The notes beneath the pieces are model-generated. The model was not told the origin of the DNA, did no database searches, and saw nothing but the letters and a program-made list of their open reading frames with translations. From an uncultured Craurococcus sp. (GTDB lineage: Bacteria > Pseudomonadota > Alphaproteobacteria > Acetobacterales > Acetobacteraceae): 64,000 nt of DNA. Positions 21,116-31,943 of the stretch are shown in pieces (the stretch's first letter is position 1; each line of letters starts with the position of its first letter). Position numbers and translations under genes: made by a program. The stretch lies in contig CADCTD010000002.1 in NCBI GenBank assembly GCA_902805545.1, forward strand, positions 25,124 through 89,123, read 5' to 3'.

Positions 21116-21457
21116 TCAGTCGATCCGGGGCTCCGCGCGGCCGCGGCGGGAGGCCTCCTGCCAGGAGGGCTGCCGCCTCGGCTCAGGCTGGGCCGGCGGC
21201 AGGTCCATCCAGTCCTCGGAGACGGTGCTGCGGCGCGGCGCATCGGCGAGGCGCATGGCGATCAGCCGCAGCTCGCCCTGGATCTCGTCGAGCTGCGCCT
21301 CGACCGTGTCGAGCCGCCCCTTCAGCCCGAAGACGCTGAAGGGCATCAGCAGGTAGGCGAGGCCGACCAGCAGCAGGACGAGGAGCGCGAGCAGCCCCGT
21401 CCAGTCCGGCAGGCCGGGGATGGCGAGGCGGGATGCCAGATCCTGCAGCAGGGCCAT
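21116..21457 (-). CDS. Hypothetical single-TM protein with coiled coil
   Basis: TM GLLALLVLLLVGLAYLLMPFSVFGLKGRLDTVEAQLDEIQGELRLIAMRL. Confidence 0.65.
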   Translation of the reverse strand: MALLQDLASRLAIPGLPDWTGLLALLVLLLVGLAYLLMPFSVFGLKGRLDTVEAQLDEIQGELRLIAMRLADAPRRSTVSEDWMDLPPAQPEPRRQPSWQEASRRGRAEPRID

Positions 21458-21461
21458 GGGG

Positions 21462-22454
21462 TCAGCCTCCGGTCACGCTCATGTGGCGGGCGACGGCCGG
21501 CCGGGCCTCGCGCCGCTCGATGACGAAGTCATGACCCTTCGGCTTCCGCAGCATCGCCGCCTCGATCGCCGCGCGGAGGCCCTCGTCGCCGGCCCCGGGG
21601 TCGCGCAGCACCTGGCGCAGGTCCGCCGCATCCTCCTGGCCGAGGCACATGTACAGGGTGCCGGTGCAGGTCAGGCGGACGCGGTTGCAGCTTTCGCAGA
21701 AGTTATGCGTCATCGGGGTGATGAAGCCGATCCGCCTTCCGGTTTCCTTAACCGTGTAGTACCGGGCCGGGCCGCCGGTGCGGTAATCCGTCGGCTCCAG
21801 CGTCCAGTGCTCGCGCAGCCGGTCCCGCACCGCGGAGAGGGGCAGGTACTGGTCCATCCGGTCGCCGGTGATTTCGCCAAGCGGCATGGTCTCGATGAGG
21901 GTGAGGTCGAAGCCGTGCTCGCCGCACCAGGCCAACATGCGGTCGTACTCGCCCTCGTTCACGCCCTTCAATGCGACGGCATTGATCTTCACCGCGAGCC
22001 CGGCTGCCTTGGCGGCGAAGATGCCGTCCAGCGTCTGGCCGATCTCGCCCCAGCGCGTCACCGCCTTGAACACGCCTGGGTCCAGCGTATCGAGCGAGAC
22101 GTTGATGCGGCGCACGCCGGCCGCACGGAGGTCATCCGCCATCTTCGGCAGCTGGGTGCCATTGGTGGTGATGGTGAGCTCCTTGAGCCCCCCTTCGCCG
22201 ATGCGCCCGCCGAGGCTGCGGATCAGGCTGATGACGCCCCGCCGCACGAGCGGCTCGCCCCCGGTCAACCGGATCTTCTCGACGCCGAGGCCGATGAAGG
22301 CACCGCAGAGCCGGTCCAGCTCCTCGAGCGTCAGCACCTCCCGCTTCGGCAGGAAGGTCATGTCCTCCGCCATGCAGTAGACGCAGCGAAGGTCGCAACG
22401 GTCGGTCACCGAGACGCGGAGGTAAGAGATCCGTCGGCCGAACGGATCGATCAT
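21462..22454 (-). CDS. moaA: GTP 3',8-cyclase
   Basis: Radical [16 protein letters not shown]-terminal cluster [21 protein letters not shown]; terminal GG. Confidence 0.97.
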   Translation of the reverse strand: MIDPFGRRISYLRVSVTDRCDLRCVYCMAEDMTFLPKREVLTLEELDRLCGAFIGLGVEKIRLTGGEPLVRRGVISLIRSLGGRIGEGGLKELTITTNGTQLPKMADDLRAAGVRRINVSLDTLDPGVFKAVTRWGEIGQTLDGIFAAKAAGLAVKINAVALKGVNEGEYDRMLAWCGEHGFDLTLIETMPLGEITGDRMDQYLPLSAVRDRLREHWTLEPTDYRTGGPARYYTVKETGRRIGFITPMTHNFCESCNRVRLTCTGTLYMCLGQEDAADLRQVLRDPGAGDEGLRAAIEAAMLRKPKGHDFVIERREARPAVARHMSVTGG

Positions 22455-22551
22455 GGACGGGCTTCCCTTGGGGAGGATGGGTCTGTTTTGTACATTTGGG
22501 CCACGACCCCCATCGCCCGCAACCCCCCGGCCCCCGCGGCGCAGCCCCGCG

Positions 22552-22779
22552 TCAGGGCCATGGCTCGGCCAGGGGCTCGAGCGTCACCACGGCGGCATTG
22601 ATCAGGACCTTGCCGGCATGCTCGAAATTGACCGTCACCCGGTCCCCGACGACCGACTGGATCTGGCCGATCCCCCAATCGGGCTGGCCGGGATGGCGCA
22701 CCCGCATGCCTGGCTCGAATAGGCTCGGCACCTCTGGTCCTCCTGCAGGACAGACCGTGCAACGCTTCGCTAACGTCAA
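22552..22779 (-). CDS. DUF3553 family protein
   Basis: [41 protein letters not shown]. Confidence 0.8.
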   Translation of the reverse strand: MTLAKRCTVCPAGGPEVPSLFEPGMRVRHPGQPDWGIGQIQSVVGDRVTVNFEHAGKVLINAAVVTLEPLAEPWP

Positions 22780-22817
22780 CAGGGTAGCCCATGGGGCGGC
22801 CTACAGGAAACCCGCCC

Positions 22818-23438
22818 ATGACGCCTCCTTCTGACACCAGCCTGGCACGGACGCTCTGCGCCCGGCTCTGCCACGACCTCAGCGGCGCGATCGGTAGCCT
22901 CGCGGGCGCGCTCGACCTGTTGCCGGAGGGCGGGGAGGAACTGCTCGAGGTGGCGCAGGAGAGTGCCGCCGCGCTGCGCCAGCGTCTCCGCCTCTTCAGC
23001 GCCGCCTGGGGCGGGCCGACCGAGGCGCTGCAGCCGGCGGCGATGGCGGAGCTGCTGGCCGGTGCCCCGGCCGCGCCGCGCGTGCGGTTCGACCTGGCAG
23101 GGCTGGAGCCGGCGGTGGCGCTGCCGGCGCCGCTCGTCCCGATCGCGCTCAATGCCGCGTTGCTCGCCGCCGAGGCCCTGCCGCGCGGCGGCACGGTGCG
23201 GCTCTCCGGCTCGCCGCTGGATGGGCTGGTGGTGTTGCCGGCGGCCGATCTCGGCGCCCCGCCCGCGGCCTGGCCCGCTGGCTTCCTTGCCGTGATTGCG
23301 GGCCAGGCACAGCCCTCGCCCGGCCCGCGGGAGGTGCTGGGGCCGCTGCTCCACGCCCTGGTGGCCGAAGCGGGCTGGAGCGCAAGCCTCGCATTGGGGG
23401 CGGCCCAGGCGGCGCCGCTGCTGCTCACGCCGCGCTGA
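22818..23438 (+). CDS. chpT: ChpT-like histidine phosphotransferase
   Basis: LARTLCARLCHDLSGAIGSLAGALDLL (HDxSGA phospho-His box of ChpT); degenerate ATPase-like C-terminus; near ctrA. Confidence 0.85.
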   Translation: MTPPSDTSLARTLCARLCHDLSGAIGSLAGALDLLPEGGEELLEVAQESAAALRQRLRLFSAAWGGPTEALQPAAMAELLAGAPAAPRVRFDLAGLEPAVALPAPLVPIALNAALLAAEALPRGGTVRLSGSPLDGLVVLPAADLGAPPAAWPAGFLAVIAGQAQPSPGPREVLGPLLHALVAEAGWSASLALGAAQAAPLLLTPR

Positions 23439-23505
23439 GCGCCTTTACCGAATATTCGCGCCTTGAGGCGCAGTCTGCCTGCCGCAGACCGCCTCGAGGA
23501 TCACC

Positions 23506-26070
23506 ATGGATGACCTGCTCGCCGACTTCCTGACCGAAACGCAAGAGGGCCTCGGTGCGCTCGACGCGGCGCTGGTGCGGCTCGAACGGGCACCCGACGA
23601 CATGGCGACCCTCTCCGAGGTCTTCCGCATCGTCCACACCATCAAGGGCACATGCGGCTTCCTTGGTCTCACCCGCATGGAGGGCGTCGCGCATGCGGCG
23701 GAGAATGTCCTCGGCCGCTACCGGGACGGCACGCTTCGGGTCACCCAGTCCGGCATCTCCGTCATTCTCAGCGCCATCGACTGCATCCGTGGCATCGTCA
23801 CGGCGCTGGAAGGGACGGGTGCTGAGCCGGCCGGCGACGATTCGGCGCTGATCGCGGCGCTCGACGCCGTCGCTTCCGGTGAGGCCGCCCCGGCTGCCGG
23901 GCCCGGCCCGGAGGCCCTGCCGCCCGTCGCGGCGCCGATGGTGGCCGCTGCCCCGCAGCCCGCACCCGTGGCGCCCGCTGCGCCCCTGCCGACCGCGGCC
24001 GAACCCGACGTCGGCGGCGCCAATGCCCCGCCGCAGACCATCCGCGTCACCGTCGACGTGCTGGAAGGGCTGATGATGCTCGTCTCCGAGCTCGTCCTCA
24101 CCCGCAACCAGCTTCTGCAGCTCTCCCGCAACGGCGCCGACAGCGCCTTCGCCGTGCCGCTGCAGCGCCTTTCCCACATCACCTCCGACCTGCAGGAGGG
24201 GGTGATGAAGACCCGCATGCAGCCGATCGGCAATGCCTGGGCCAAGCTGCCGCGCCTGGTGCGCGACCTCGGCGTGGAGCTTGGCAAGAAGATCGAGCTG
24301 GAGATGCGCGGCGCGGAGACCGAGCTCGACCGCCAGGTGCTGGAGCTGATCAAGGACCCGCTGACCCACATGGTCCGCAACTCGGCGGATCATGGCCTAG
24401 AGACGCCGGAGCAGCGCCTGGCCGCGGGCAAGCCGGAGGCCGGGCGGATCATGCTCAACGCCTCGCATGAGGGCGGGCACATCATCATCGAGATCGCCGA
24501 TGACGGGCGTGGCCTCAGTGTCGAGCGGATCCGCCAGAAGGTGCTCGCCCAGGGCCTTGCCACCGAGGCGGAGCTGGCGGCCATGCCGGAGCGGGAGATC
24601 CAGCGCTTCATCTTCCGCGCCGGCTTCTCGACTGCGGCCGCCGTCACCGCCGTCTCCGGCCGCGGCGTCGGTATGGATGTGGTGAAGACCAACATGGAGC
24701 GGATCGGCGGCACCATCGAGGTCCGCTCGAAGGAGGGCCGCGGTACCGCCTTCGTCGTCAAGATCCCGCTGACGCTGGCCATCGTCTCCGCCCTGATCGT
24801 CGAGGCGGGGGGCGAGCGCTTCGCCATCCCGCAGATCGGCGTCGTCGAGCTGGTGCGCGTCGGCGGCGAGGGCGCGCCGCAGCTGGAGCGCATCAAGGAC
24901 AGCGCCGTGTTGCGCCTGCGCGACCGGCTGCTGCCGCTGGTCAATCTGGCGAACCTGCTGCATCTCGACAGCCCGGTCGCGGAGGAGAGCGCCTTCGTCG
25001 TCGTGACCCAGGTCGGCGCGCATGTCTTCGGCATCATCGTCGACCGCGTCTTCGACACGGAGGAGATCGTGGTGAAGCCGGTGGCGCCGATCCTGCGCCA
25101 CGTGACCATGTTCTCCGGCAACACCATCCTCGGCGACGGCAGCGTCATCATGATCCTCGACCCGAACGGCATCGCCCGTGCAACCGGCGTCGGCGCCGAG
25201 AGCGGGGAAGGGGAGGCGGAGCGGGACGGGAAGCGCCAGGCCGTCGCCCACCGCTCCGACCAGCGCACGGCGCTGCTGCTCTTCCGTGCCGGCGATGCGA
25301 CGCCGAAGGCGGTGCCGCTCGGCCTCATCGCCCGGCTCGAGGATGTCGAGCGCGAGCGGATCGAGAATGCCGGCGGCCGGCCGCTCGTCCAGTATCGCGG
25401 CAAGCTCATGCCGCTGGTGCCGCTGAGCGGCCACTGGGACCAGTCGATGACGCCTGAGCGCCAGCCGGTGCTCGTCTTCTCCGACGGCGAGCGCACGATG
25501 GGGCTGATGGTCGACGAGATCCTCGACGTGGTCGAGGAGCATTTGGTGGTCGACGGCGCCGGCGAGCGGCCCGGTTTCCTCGGTACCACCGTGATCGGCG
25601 GCAAGGTGACGGAGATGCTCGATACTGCCTGGTGGCTGCGCCAAGCCGGCGAGGACTGGTTCGGCCATGGCGCCGAGCATGAGGCGGGCGCTGGCCGGCG
25701 CATCCTTCTGGTGGAGGACAGCGCCTTCTTCCGCAACCTCGTCATCCCCGCCATCGGCGCCGCGGGCTACGACGTGACCGCTGTCGCCGATGCCGAGGAG
25801 GCGCTGCGGCTGCGCGAGGCGGGTGCGGGTTTCGATGCGATCATCTCCGACATCGCCATGCCGGGGATGGACGGCATTGCCCTGGCGCGCGGGCTGCGCG
25901 AGGGCGGCGCCTGGCGCGACCTGCCGCTGATCGCACTCACCGCCCGGGCGGATCCGGCCGATATCGAGCGCGGCCGCGCCGCCGGCTTCACCGACTATGT
26001 GGCGAAATTCGACCGTGCCGCCCTGCTGGAGAGCCTCCGGCAGTGCCTGAGCGCGCCGGTCGTCGGCTGA
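23506..26070 (+). CDS. cheA: Hybrid chemotaxis histidine kinase CheA-REC
   Basis: Hpt HTIKGTCGFLG; HMVRNSADHGLE; GRGVGMDVVKTNM; two CheW-like segments; C-terminal receiver RILLVEDSAFFRNLV. Confidence 0.95.
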   Translation: MDDLLADFLTETQEGLGALDAALVRLERAPDDMATLSEVFRIVHTIKGTCGFLGLTRMEGVAHAAENVLGRYRDGTLRVTQSGISVILSAIDCIRGIVTALEGTGAEPAGDDSALIAALDAVASGEAAPAAGPGPEALPPVAAPMVAAAPQPAPVAPAAPLPTAAEPDVGGANAPPQTIRVTVDVLEGLMMLVSELVLTRNQLLQLSRNGADSAFAVPLQRLSHITSDLQEGVMKTRMQPIGNAWAKLPRLVRDLGVELGKKIELEMRGAETELDRQVLELIKDPLTHMVRNSADHGLETPEQRLAAGKPEAGRIMLNASHEGGHIIIEIADDGRGLSVERIRQKVLAQGLATEAELAAMPEREIQRFIFRAGFSTAAAVTAVSGRGVGMDVVKTNMERIGGTIEVRSKEGRGTAFVVKIPLTLAIVSALIVEAGGERFAIPQIGVVELVRVGGEGAPQLERIKDSAVLRLRDRLLPLVNLANLLHLDSPVAEESAFVVVTQVGAHVFGIIVDRVFDTEEIVVKPVAPILRHVTMFSGNTILGDGSVIMILDPNGIARATGVGAESGEGEAERDGKRQAVAHRSDQRTALLLFRAGDATPKAVPLGLIARLEDVERERIENAGGRPLVQYRGKLMPLVPLSGHWDQSMTPERQPVLVFSDGERTMGLMVDEILDVVEEHLVVDGAGERPGFLGTTVIGGKVTEMLDTAWWLRQAGEDWFGHGAEHEAGAGRRILLVEDSAFFRNLVIPAIGAAGYDVTAVADAEEALRLREAGAGFDAIISDIAMPGMDGIALARGLREGGAWRDLPLIALTARADPADIERGRAAGFTDYVAKFDRAALLESLRQCLSAPVVG

Positions 26071-26082
26071 GGAGACCCCGCG

Positions 26083-26577
26083 ATGCAGACCCAGACCACC
26101 TCCGGCCCCGCGCCCGGCCTGATGGCTCGCGGCGGCCTCCCCGCCGATGCGGCGGAGGAGATCTATCTGACGCTGACCGTCGCCGACCAGCTTTGCGGCG
26201 TGCCGGTGCTGTCCATCCGCGACGTGCTTGGCGTGCAGACGATCACCCGCATCCCGCTGGCGCCGGCGGAGGTGGCGGGCAGCCTCAACCTGCGCGGGCG
26301 CATCGTCACGGCGATCGACCTCCGCTGCAGGCTCGGCCTGCCGCCGCGGCCTGACGGGCATCGCGGCGCGATGAGCGTCGTGGTCGAGCGTGATGGCGAG
26401 CTCTACAGCCTGCTGGCCGACCAGGTGGGGGAGGTGCTGCCGCTGCCGCGGGCCGAGCGCGCGCCCAACCCGGTCACGCTTGATGCGGTCTGGCGCGACG
26501 TCTCGACCGGCGTCCACCGCATCGGCGAGCGGCTGCTGATCGTCATCGATGTCGAACGCATCCTGGCGATCGGCTGA
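26083..26577 (+). CDS. cheW: Chemotaxis adaptor CheW
   Basis: VADQLCGVPVLSIRDVLGVQTITRIPLAPAEVAGSLNLRGRIVTAIDLRCRLGL. Confidence 0.95.
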   Translation: MQTQTTSGPAPGLMARGGLPADAAEEIYLTLTVADQLCGVPVLSIRDVLGVQTITRIPLAPAEVAGSLNLRGRIVTAIDLRCRLGLPPRPDGHRGAMSVVVERDGELYSLLADQVGEVLPLPRAERAPNPVTLDAVWRDVSTGVHRIGERLLIVIDVERILAIG

Positions 26578-26607
26578 GTCCCGCCGTCGCAGAGGGAGAA
26601 CCGCAGC

Positions 26608-26999
<392 letters not shown>

Positions 27000-27003
<4 letters not shown>

Positions 27004-28097
27004 GCGCCGTCCCCGTCCGGGTGATGCTCTGCGACGACAGCACTACCGTCCGCGCCGCCCTGGCGCAGCTGCTGGAGGCGGATCCCGGCATCAAGGTTGT
27101 CTCCCGCGTCGGCGACGGGAAGCAGGCGGTTGAGGCATTCGCCGCCCTGCCTTCCGCCGCGCGGCCACAGGTCGTGCTGCTCGATCTCGAGATGCCGGTG
27201 ATGGATGGCATGACGGCCTTGCCGCTGCTGCTCCGGCAGGAGCCACGGCCGGCCGTCATCGTCGCCAGCGCGCTGACGAAGAAGGGCGCCAGCGCCACCA
27301 TGGCCGCCCTGCGCGCGGGAGCGGCGGACTACATCCCGAAGCCGGGTGCCACGACCGGCGGACTCGCGGATCCGGCCTTCCGGGCGGAGCTGCTCGCCAA
27401 GGTGAAGGGCTGGGCCAGGGTCGGCCCGTCGCGGCCCATGGCGAGGCCAGCGGTGCCGCTGCGCGCGCCGCCGCTCTCGCCGGGACGCGGCCTGCGGGCA
27501 ATCGGTATCGGCTGCTCCACCGGCGGGCCGCAGGCGCTGACCGCCCTGCTGCGCGGGCTCGGTCGGCCGCTGCCAGTGCCGATCGTCGCCGTGCAGCACA
27601 TGCCGGCCGGCTTCACAGCAATGCTTGCCGAGCATCTCGACCGGCTTGGCGGTCCCGGTTGCGCCGAGGCACGGGATGGCGAGGCCTTGCAGCCTGGCCG
27701 CCTCTATCTCGCGCCTGGGGACCGGCATTTGCTCGTCGAGGGCAAGGCCGATGGCGGCCTCGTTGCCCGCTTGTCCGATGCGCCACCCGAGAACTTCTGC
27801 CGTCCAGCGGTCGATCCGATGCTGCGCAGCCTCTCGGCCGCCTGTGGTGGTGCGGTGCTGGCCGTCATCCTCACCGGCATGGGCCAGGACGGGCTGCTCG
27901 GATGCCGCGCCGTAGCCGGCGCAGGCGGGATGGTGCTGGCGCAGGACGAGGCGAGTTCCGTGGTCTGGGGCATGCCGGGCGCCGTGGCGCGGGCCGGACT
28001 GGCCCAGGTCCTGCTGCCGCCCGAGGGGCTGGCGGATCAGATACTGGCAGCGGCCGAAGCCCGGCCCCGGCCAGCCCGGCAAGGAGTGATGGCATGA
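27000..28097 (+). CDS. cheB: Protein-glutamate methylesterase CheB
   Basis: Receiver plus GIGCSTGGPQALTALL and VAVQHMPAGFTAMLAEHLD. Confidence 0.95.
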
Positions 28098-28915
28098 GTC
28101 CCGATACCTTCGCCTTCGTCGCCGGGCTGGTGAAATCCCGCTCCGGCCTCGTGCTGACGCCGGACAAGGGGTACATGCTGGAGACCAGGCTCGCCCCGCT
28201 GCTGAAGCGCGACGGCCTCGCCAGCCTCGATGCGCTGGCGGCCAGGCTGCGCGACCCGCGTGCCGGGGCGCTGGCCGAGGCGGTGACGGAGGCCCTCACC
28301 ACCAACGAGAGCAGCTTCTTCCGCGACGGCAAGCCCTTTGACCACCTGCGCAAGGTGCTGCCGATGCTGGTCCGCATGCGACCGGCCGGCGCGACGCTCC
28401 GCATCTGGTCCGCCGCCTGTTCGACCGGGCAGGAGGCCTATTCGATCGCCATGCTGCTCGGCGAGCTGCCGCTCGAGGGTCGTCGGGTGGAGATCGTCGG
28501 CACCGACATCGCGGAGGGCGTGGTCGCCCGTGCGCGGGAGGGGTTCTTCACCCAGTTCGAGGTGCAGCGCGGCCTGCCCGCCCGGCTGCTGGTGAAGCAT
28601 TTCCGGCAGGAGGAGGGGCGCTGGCGGGCGTCGCCCGAGCTGCGCGGGATGGTGCGGTTCGAGCGCGGCAACCTGCTCGGCGAGTTGCGGGGCTTCGGCC
28701 GGTTCGACGTGATCTTCTGCCGCAATGTGCTGATCTATTTCGACCCGCCGACCAAGGCGCGGGTGCTGAACGCCCTCGCGGCGCAGCTCCAGCCGGATGG
28801 TGTGCTGTACCTGGGCGGAGCGGAGACGGTGCTTGGGTTGACAGATCGGCTGGTGCCGGTGCCGGGCGAGCGCGGGGTCTATGAGCAGCCGAGGGAAGCG
28901 GCCCTGGCAGGCTGA
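28094..28915 (+). CDS. cheR: Protein-glutamate O-methyltransferase CheR
   Basis: ALTTNESSFFRDGKPFDHL; IWSAACSTGQEAYSIAMLL; FDVIFCRNVLIYF. Confidence 0.95.
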   Translation: MSPDTFAFVAGLVKSRSGLVLTPDKGYMLETRLAPLLKRDGLASLDALAARLRDPRAGALAEAVTEALTTNESSFFRDGKPFDHLRKVLPMLVRMRPAGATLRIWSAACSTGQEAYSIAMLLGELPLEGRRVEIVGTDIAEGVVARAREGFFTQFEVQRGLPARLLVKHFRQEEGRWRASPELRGMVRFERGNLLGELRGFGRFDVIFCRNVLIYFDPPTKARVLNALAAQLQPDGVLYLGGAETVLGLTDRLVPVPGERGVYEQPREAALAG

Positions 28916-28932
28916 CATTCAGGCTTTCGGGC

Positions 28933-28979
28933 ACGCAGCGAAGGCCCGGTGGAGTTGCTCCACCGGGCCTTCGCTGCGT
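28933..28979. terminator. Bidirectional terminator hairpin between convergent cheR and ctrA
   Basis: ACGCAGCGAAGGCCCGGTGGAG-TTG-CTCCACCGGGCCTTCGCTGCGT: perfect 22-bp stem, 3-nt loop. Confidence 0.85.
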
Positions 28980-29719
28980 CAGGCGACCTGGCGGTCGGCA
29001 GGGATAGTAGCGGGGCGCGGCGCGACGAAGCCGGGGGCGAGGCGGGCATCCGGGTCGCGCAGGACATAGCCGCGGCCCCAGACGGTGCCGATCAGGTTGT
29101 CGGCCCCGGCCTGGGCCAGCTTCTTGCGCAGCTTGCAGATGAAGACGTCGATGATCTTCACCTCGGGCTCGTCCATGCCGCCGTAGAGATGGTTGAGGAA
29201 GGCTTCCTTGGTGAGGACCATGCCCTTGCGCAGCGTCAGCAGCTCGAGGATCGCATACTCCTTGCCGGTGAGGTGGACCTGCTGGCCATCCACCGTCACC
29301 TCGCGCGAGCCGAGGTTGAGGGTGAGGCCGCCGACCGAGAGGCTCGGCTGGGCGAAGCCCTTGGCGCGGCGGACGACGGCCTGGATACGGGCCAGCAGCT
29401 CCTGCCCGTCGAAGGGCTTGGTGATGAAGTCGTCTGCGCCGACGCCGAAGCCCTTCACCTTGGCCTGCGGGCGGGCGAGGCCCGAGAGGATCAGCACCGG
29501 CGTCTCGATGCGCCCGGCGCGCAACCGGCGGACGACCTCATAGCCCTCCATGTCGGGCAGGACGAGGTCGAGGATGACGATGTCGTAGTCGTAGAGGCGG
29601 ACCAGCTCGAGCGCCTCCTCGCCGCTGTCGACGGCGTCCACGACCATGGCGGAGGCCTTCAGCATGGCCGTGATGCCGCGGGATGCCGTGAGATCGTCCT
29701 CAACCAGAAGCACGCGCAT
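28979..29719 (-). CDS. ctrA: Cell-cycle response regulator CtrA
   Basis: [57 protein letters not shown]. Confidence 0.95.
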   Translation of the reverse strand: MRVLLVEDDLTASRGITAMLKASAMVVDAVDSGEEALELVRLYDYDIVILDLVLPDMEGYEVVRRLRAGRIETPVLILSGLARPQAKVKGFGVGADDFITKPFDGQELLARIQAVVRRAKGFAQPSLSVGGLTLNLGSREVTVDGQQVHLTGKEYAILELLTLRKGMVLTKEAFLNHLYGGMDEPEVKIIDVFICKLRKKLAQAGADNLIGTVWGRGYVLRDPDARLAPGFVAPRPATIPADRQVA

Positions 29720-29852
29720 GTTGCGATCTCCTACACTTTCTACGTGCATAGAGATATCACCGTAGCGCGCATTTGGAAGAACCTATTCATCTTTGAGACG
29801 TATAAAGATCGGAGACAGCGTTTCAAAATCCTCAAAAGAGAGGCAAAAGTCC

Positions 29853-31202
29853 ATGCTGTTTCAGCGTTATGCCCCGTTTCCCGGGCTCCATACCGCCCTT
29901 CGTCGCCTTGATCCGCTGCGACTGCACGGCAAGGTTGTAGGTGCGGGTGGCCTCCAACTCAGCCTGGAGGGGCTCGCCCCCTGGTTGCAGGTGGGGGCAC
30001 GGCTCCATCTGCAGCCGCCCAGGCAGGCCCCGGTCCCGGCTGAGGTCGTCGGCTTCCAGGCCGGCCAGGCCCGGGCCCTCGCCTTTGCGCCGCTGGAGGG
30101 CATCGCGCCGGGGACGCCGGCGGTGCTCGCTCCGCCCGCCTGCCTCTTCGTCGACGAAAGCTGGCTGGGCCGGGTGATCGATCCGCTGGGCCGGCCGATC
30201 GATGGGAAGGGGCTGCTTCGCCCGGGGCCGCTGCCGCGCCCGGTTCGTGCGGCGCCGCCGGAGGCCGGGACGCGGGCGCGGCTCGGGTCGCGGCTCGATC
30301 TCGGGGTGCGGGCGCTCGATGCCTTCGCCACCTGCCGGCGCGGCCAGCGGCTTGGCCTGTTCGCGGCGTCCGGCGTCGGCAAGTCGACCTTGCTTTCCAT
30401 GCTGGCGGCGGGGGCGGATTGCGATGTCGCCGTGCTCGCCCTGGTCGGGGAGCGGGGGAGGGAGCTCCGCGAGTTCATCGAGGATGATCTCGGCCCCGCC
30501 GGCCTCGCGCGGAGCGTCGTCATCTGCGCCACCTCGGACAGCCCGCCGCTGATGCGGCGCGAGGCGGCGCTCGCCGCCATGGCCATCGCCGAGCATTTCG
30601 CCGATGCCGGGCGCCAGGTGCTGCTGATGATGGACAGCGTCACCCGCTTCGCCCTCGCCTTGCGCGAGATCGGCCTCGCCGCCGGCGAGCCGCCGACGAC
30701 GCGCGGCTATACCCCCGGCGTCTTCGCCGAGCTGCCACGGCTGCTGGAACGCGCCGGGCCGCGGGAGGAGGGCTGCGCCGGCGCCATCACCGGCCTCTTC
30801 ACGGTGCTGGTCGAGGGCGACGATCATGACGAGCCGGTGGCCGATGCGGTGCGCGGCATCCTCGATGGGCATGTGGTGCTCGACCGTGCGATCGGCGAGC
30901 GCGGGCGCTATCCGGCCATCGACATCCTCCGCAGTCTCTCCCGCACCGTGCCCGGCTGCCTGCGGCCGGAGGAGGCGGCGCTGATGCGGCGGGCGCGGGC
31001 GATCCTCGCCCTGCATGCGGAGATGGCGGATCTGGTCCGCCTCGGCGCCTACCGGGCTGGTGCCGATCCGGCGGTGGATGAGGCGGTGCGCCTCGCCCCG
31101 CGGATCGAGGCCGTGCTGGCCCAGGGCAAGGGCGAGCGGGACAGCGTCGCCGGAGCCTTCGCCGCGCTGGCCGCTGCCCTGGGCGGTGCCGATGGCGCGT
31201 GA
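29853..31202 (+). CDS. fliI: Flagellum-specific ATP synthase FliI
   Basis: Walker A FAASGVGKSTLL; SDSPPLMRREAALAAMAIAEHFADAGRQVLLMMDSVTRFA. Confidence 0.95.
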   Translation: MLFQRYAPFPGLHTALRRLDPLRLHGKVVGAGGLQLSLEGLAPWLQVGARLHLQPPRQAPVPAEVVGFQAGQARALAFAPLEGIAPGTPAVLAPPACLFVDESWLGRVIDPLGRPIDGKGLLRPGPLPRPVRAAPPEAGTRARLGSRLDLGVRALDAFATCRRGQRLGLFAASGVGKSTLLSMLAAGADCDVAVLALVGERGRELREFIEDDLGPAGLARSVVICATSDSPPLMRREAALAAMAIAEHFADAGRQVLLMMDSVTRFALALREIGLAAGEPPTTRGYTPGVFAELPRLLERAGPREEGCAGAITGLFTVLVEGDDHDEPVADAVRGILDGHVVLDRAIGERGRYPAIDILRSLSRTVPGCLRPEEAALMRRARAILALHAEMADLVRLGAYRAGADPAVDEAVRLAPRIEAVLAQGKGERDSVAGAFAALAAALGGADGA

Positions 31203-31593
31203 CCCGCTTGCCGCCCTCGCCCGGCTGCGGCGGCTGGAGAGCGACGAGGCGCGGCGCCTGCTCGGCGAGGCCAATACCCGGCTGGTTGCGGCCGAGGCGC
31301 GGACCGCCGCCGCCGCGGCGGCGCTCGGCGCGGAAGGGAGGCCAGGCGGGGAGGGGGATTACGGCCGCTGGCTCGCGCGCGGCCTTGCCGAGCGCGACCG
31401 GGCCGCTCGCACCGCTGGCTTCGCGGCCGAAAGCACCGAACTCGCCCGGCAGGGCCTGGGCGCGCGCCGCGCTGCCGAGCGGGCGCTCGATCAGCTATGC
31501 GAAGCCCGGGCCGAGGCCACCCGCCGCAAGGCGCTCCGCCGCAGCCAGGCGCTGCTCGACGAGGCGGCCGCCCGCTCCATCCTGCGAGAATGA
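31192..31593 (+). CDS. fliJ: FliJ-like flagellar export chaperone
   Basis: Overlaps the fliI 3' end; ~133 aa coiled-coil, Arg/Ala/Glu-rich. Confidence 0.75.
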   Translation: MARDPLAALARLRRLESDEARRLLGEANTRLVAAEARTAAAAAALGAEGRPGGEGDYGRWLARGLAERDRAARTAGFAAESTELARQGLGARRAAERALDQLCEARAEATRRKALRRSQALLDEAAARSILRE

Positions 31594-31905
31594 GAGGTGC
31601 CGGCCGGGAGCAGGACACCGGGCCGGGTGCGGGCTTGTGGGCCGGAAGGAGCCGGCGCGATGCAGGCCCTGAAACCGTGGCGGCCCTTCCTGGCCGAAGC
31701 CTGCCCGTTCCTGCCGGCGAGCCCCGCGCTCGCCCGGCCTGCCGAGGGGCCGCAACGAAGCGGCCCGGAATGGAGCTGACCGAAACACCGGCCCCAACCC
31801 GGCGGGGATCGAGGCCGGTGGCCGGATATCCCGGCCCGGGCAGCTTCGCCTTGAGGAGGTGAACCACCTCCGCCGCGACCGCACCGGCCAGGACCCGGAT
31901 GCGGC

Positions 31906-31931
31906 CCGCCGCGCGGATGCCCGCGCGGCGG
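31906..31931. terminator. GC-rich terminator-like hairpin downstream of hppD
   Basis: CCGCCGCGCGG-ATGC-CCGCGCGGCGG perfect 11-bp stem. Confidence 0.55.
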
Positions 31932-31943
31932 ATCGCCGGTAGG

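Noticed and set aside
31597-31779. 60-aa ORF (with internal MQALKPWRPFLAEACPF...) after fliJ
   Set aside because: No family resemblance; several overlapping frames are open here; kept only as unexplained spacer.
31855-31871. GGAGGTG-AAC-CACCTCC palindrome
   Set aside because: Short 7-bp stem in a GC-rich spacer without T tract or context; could be chance.
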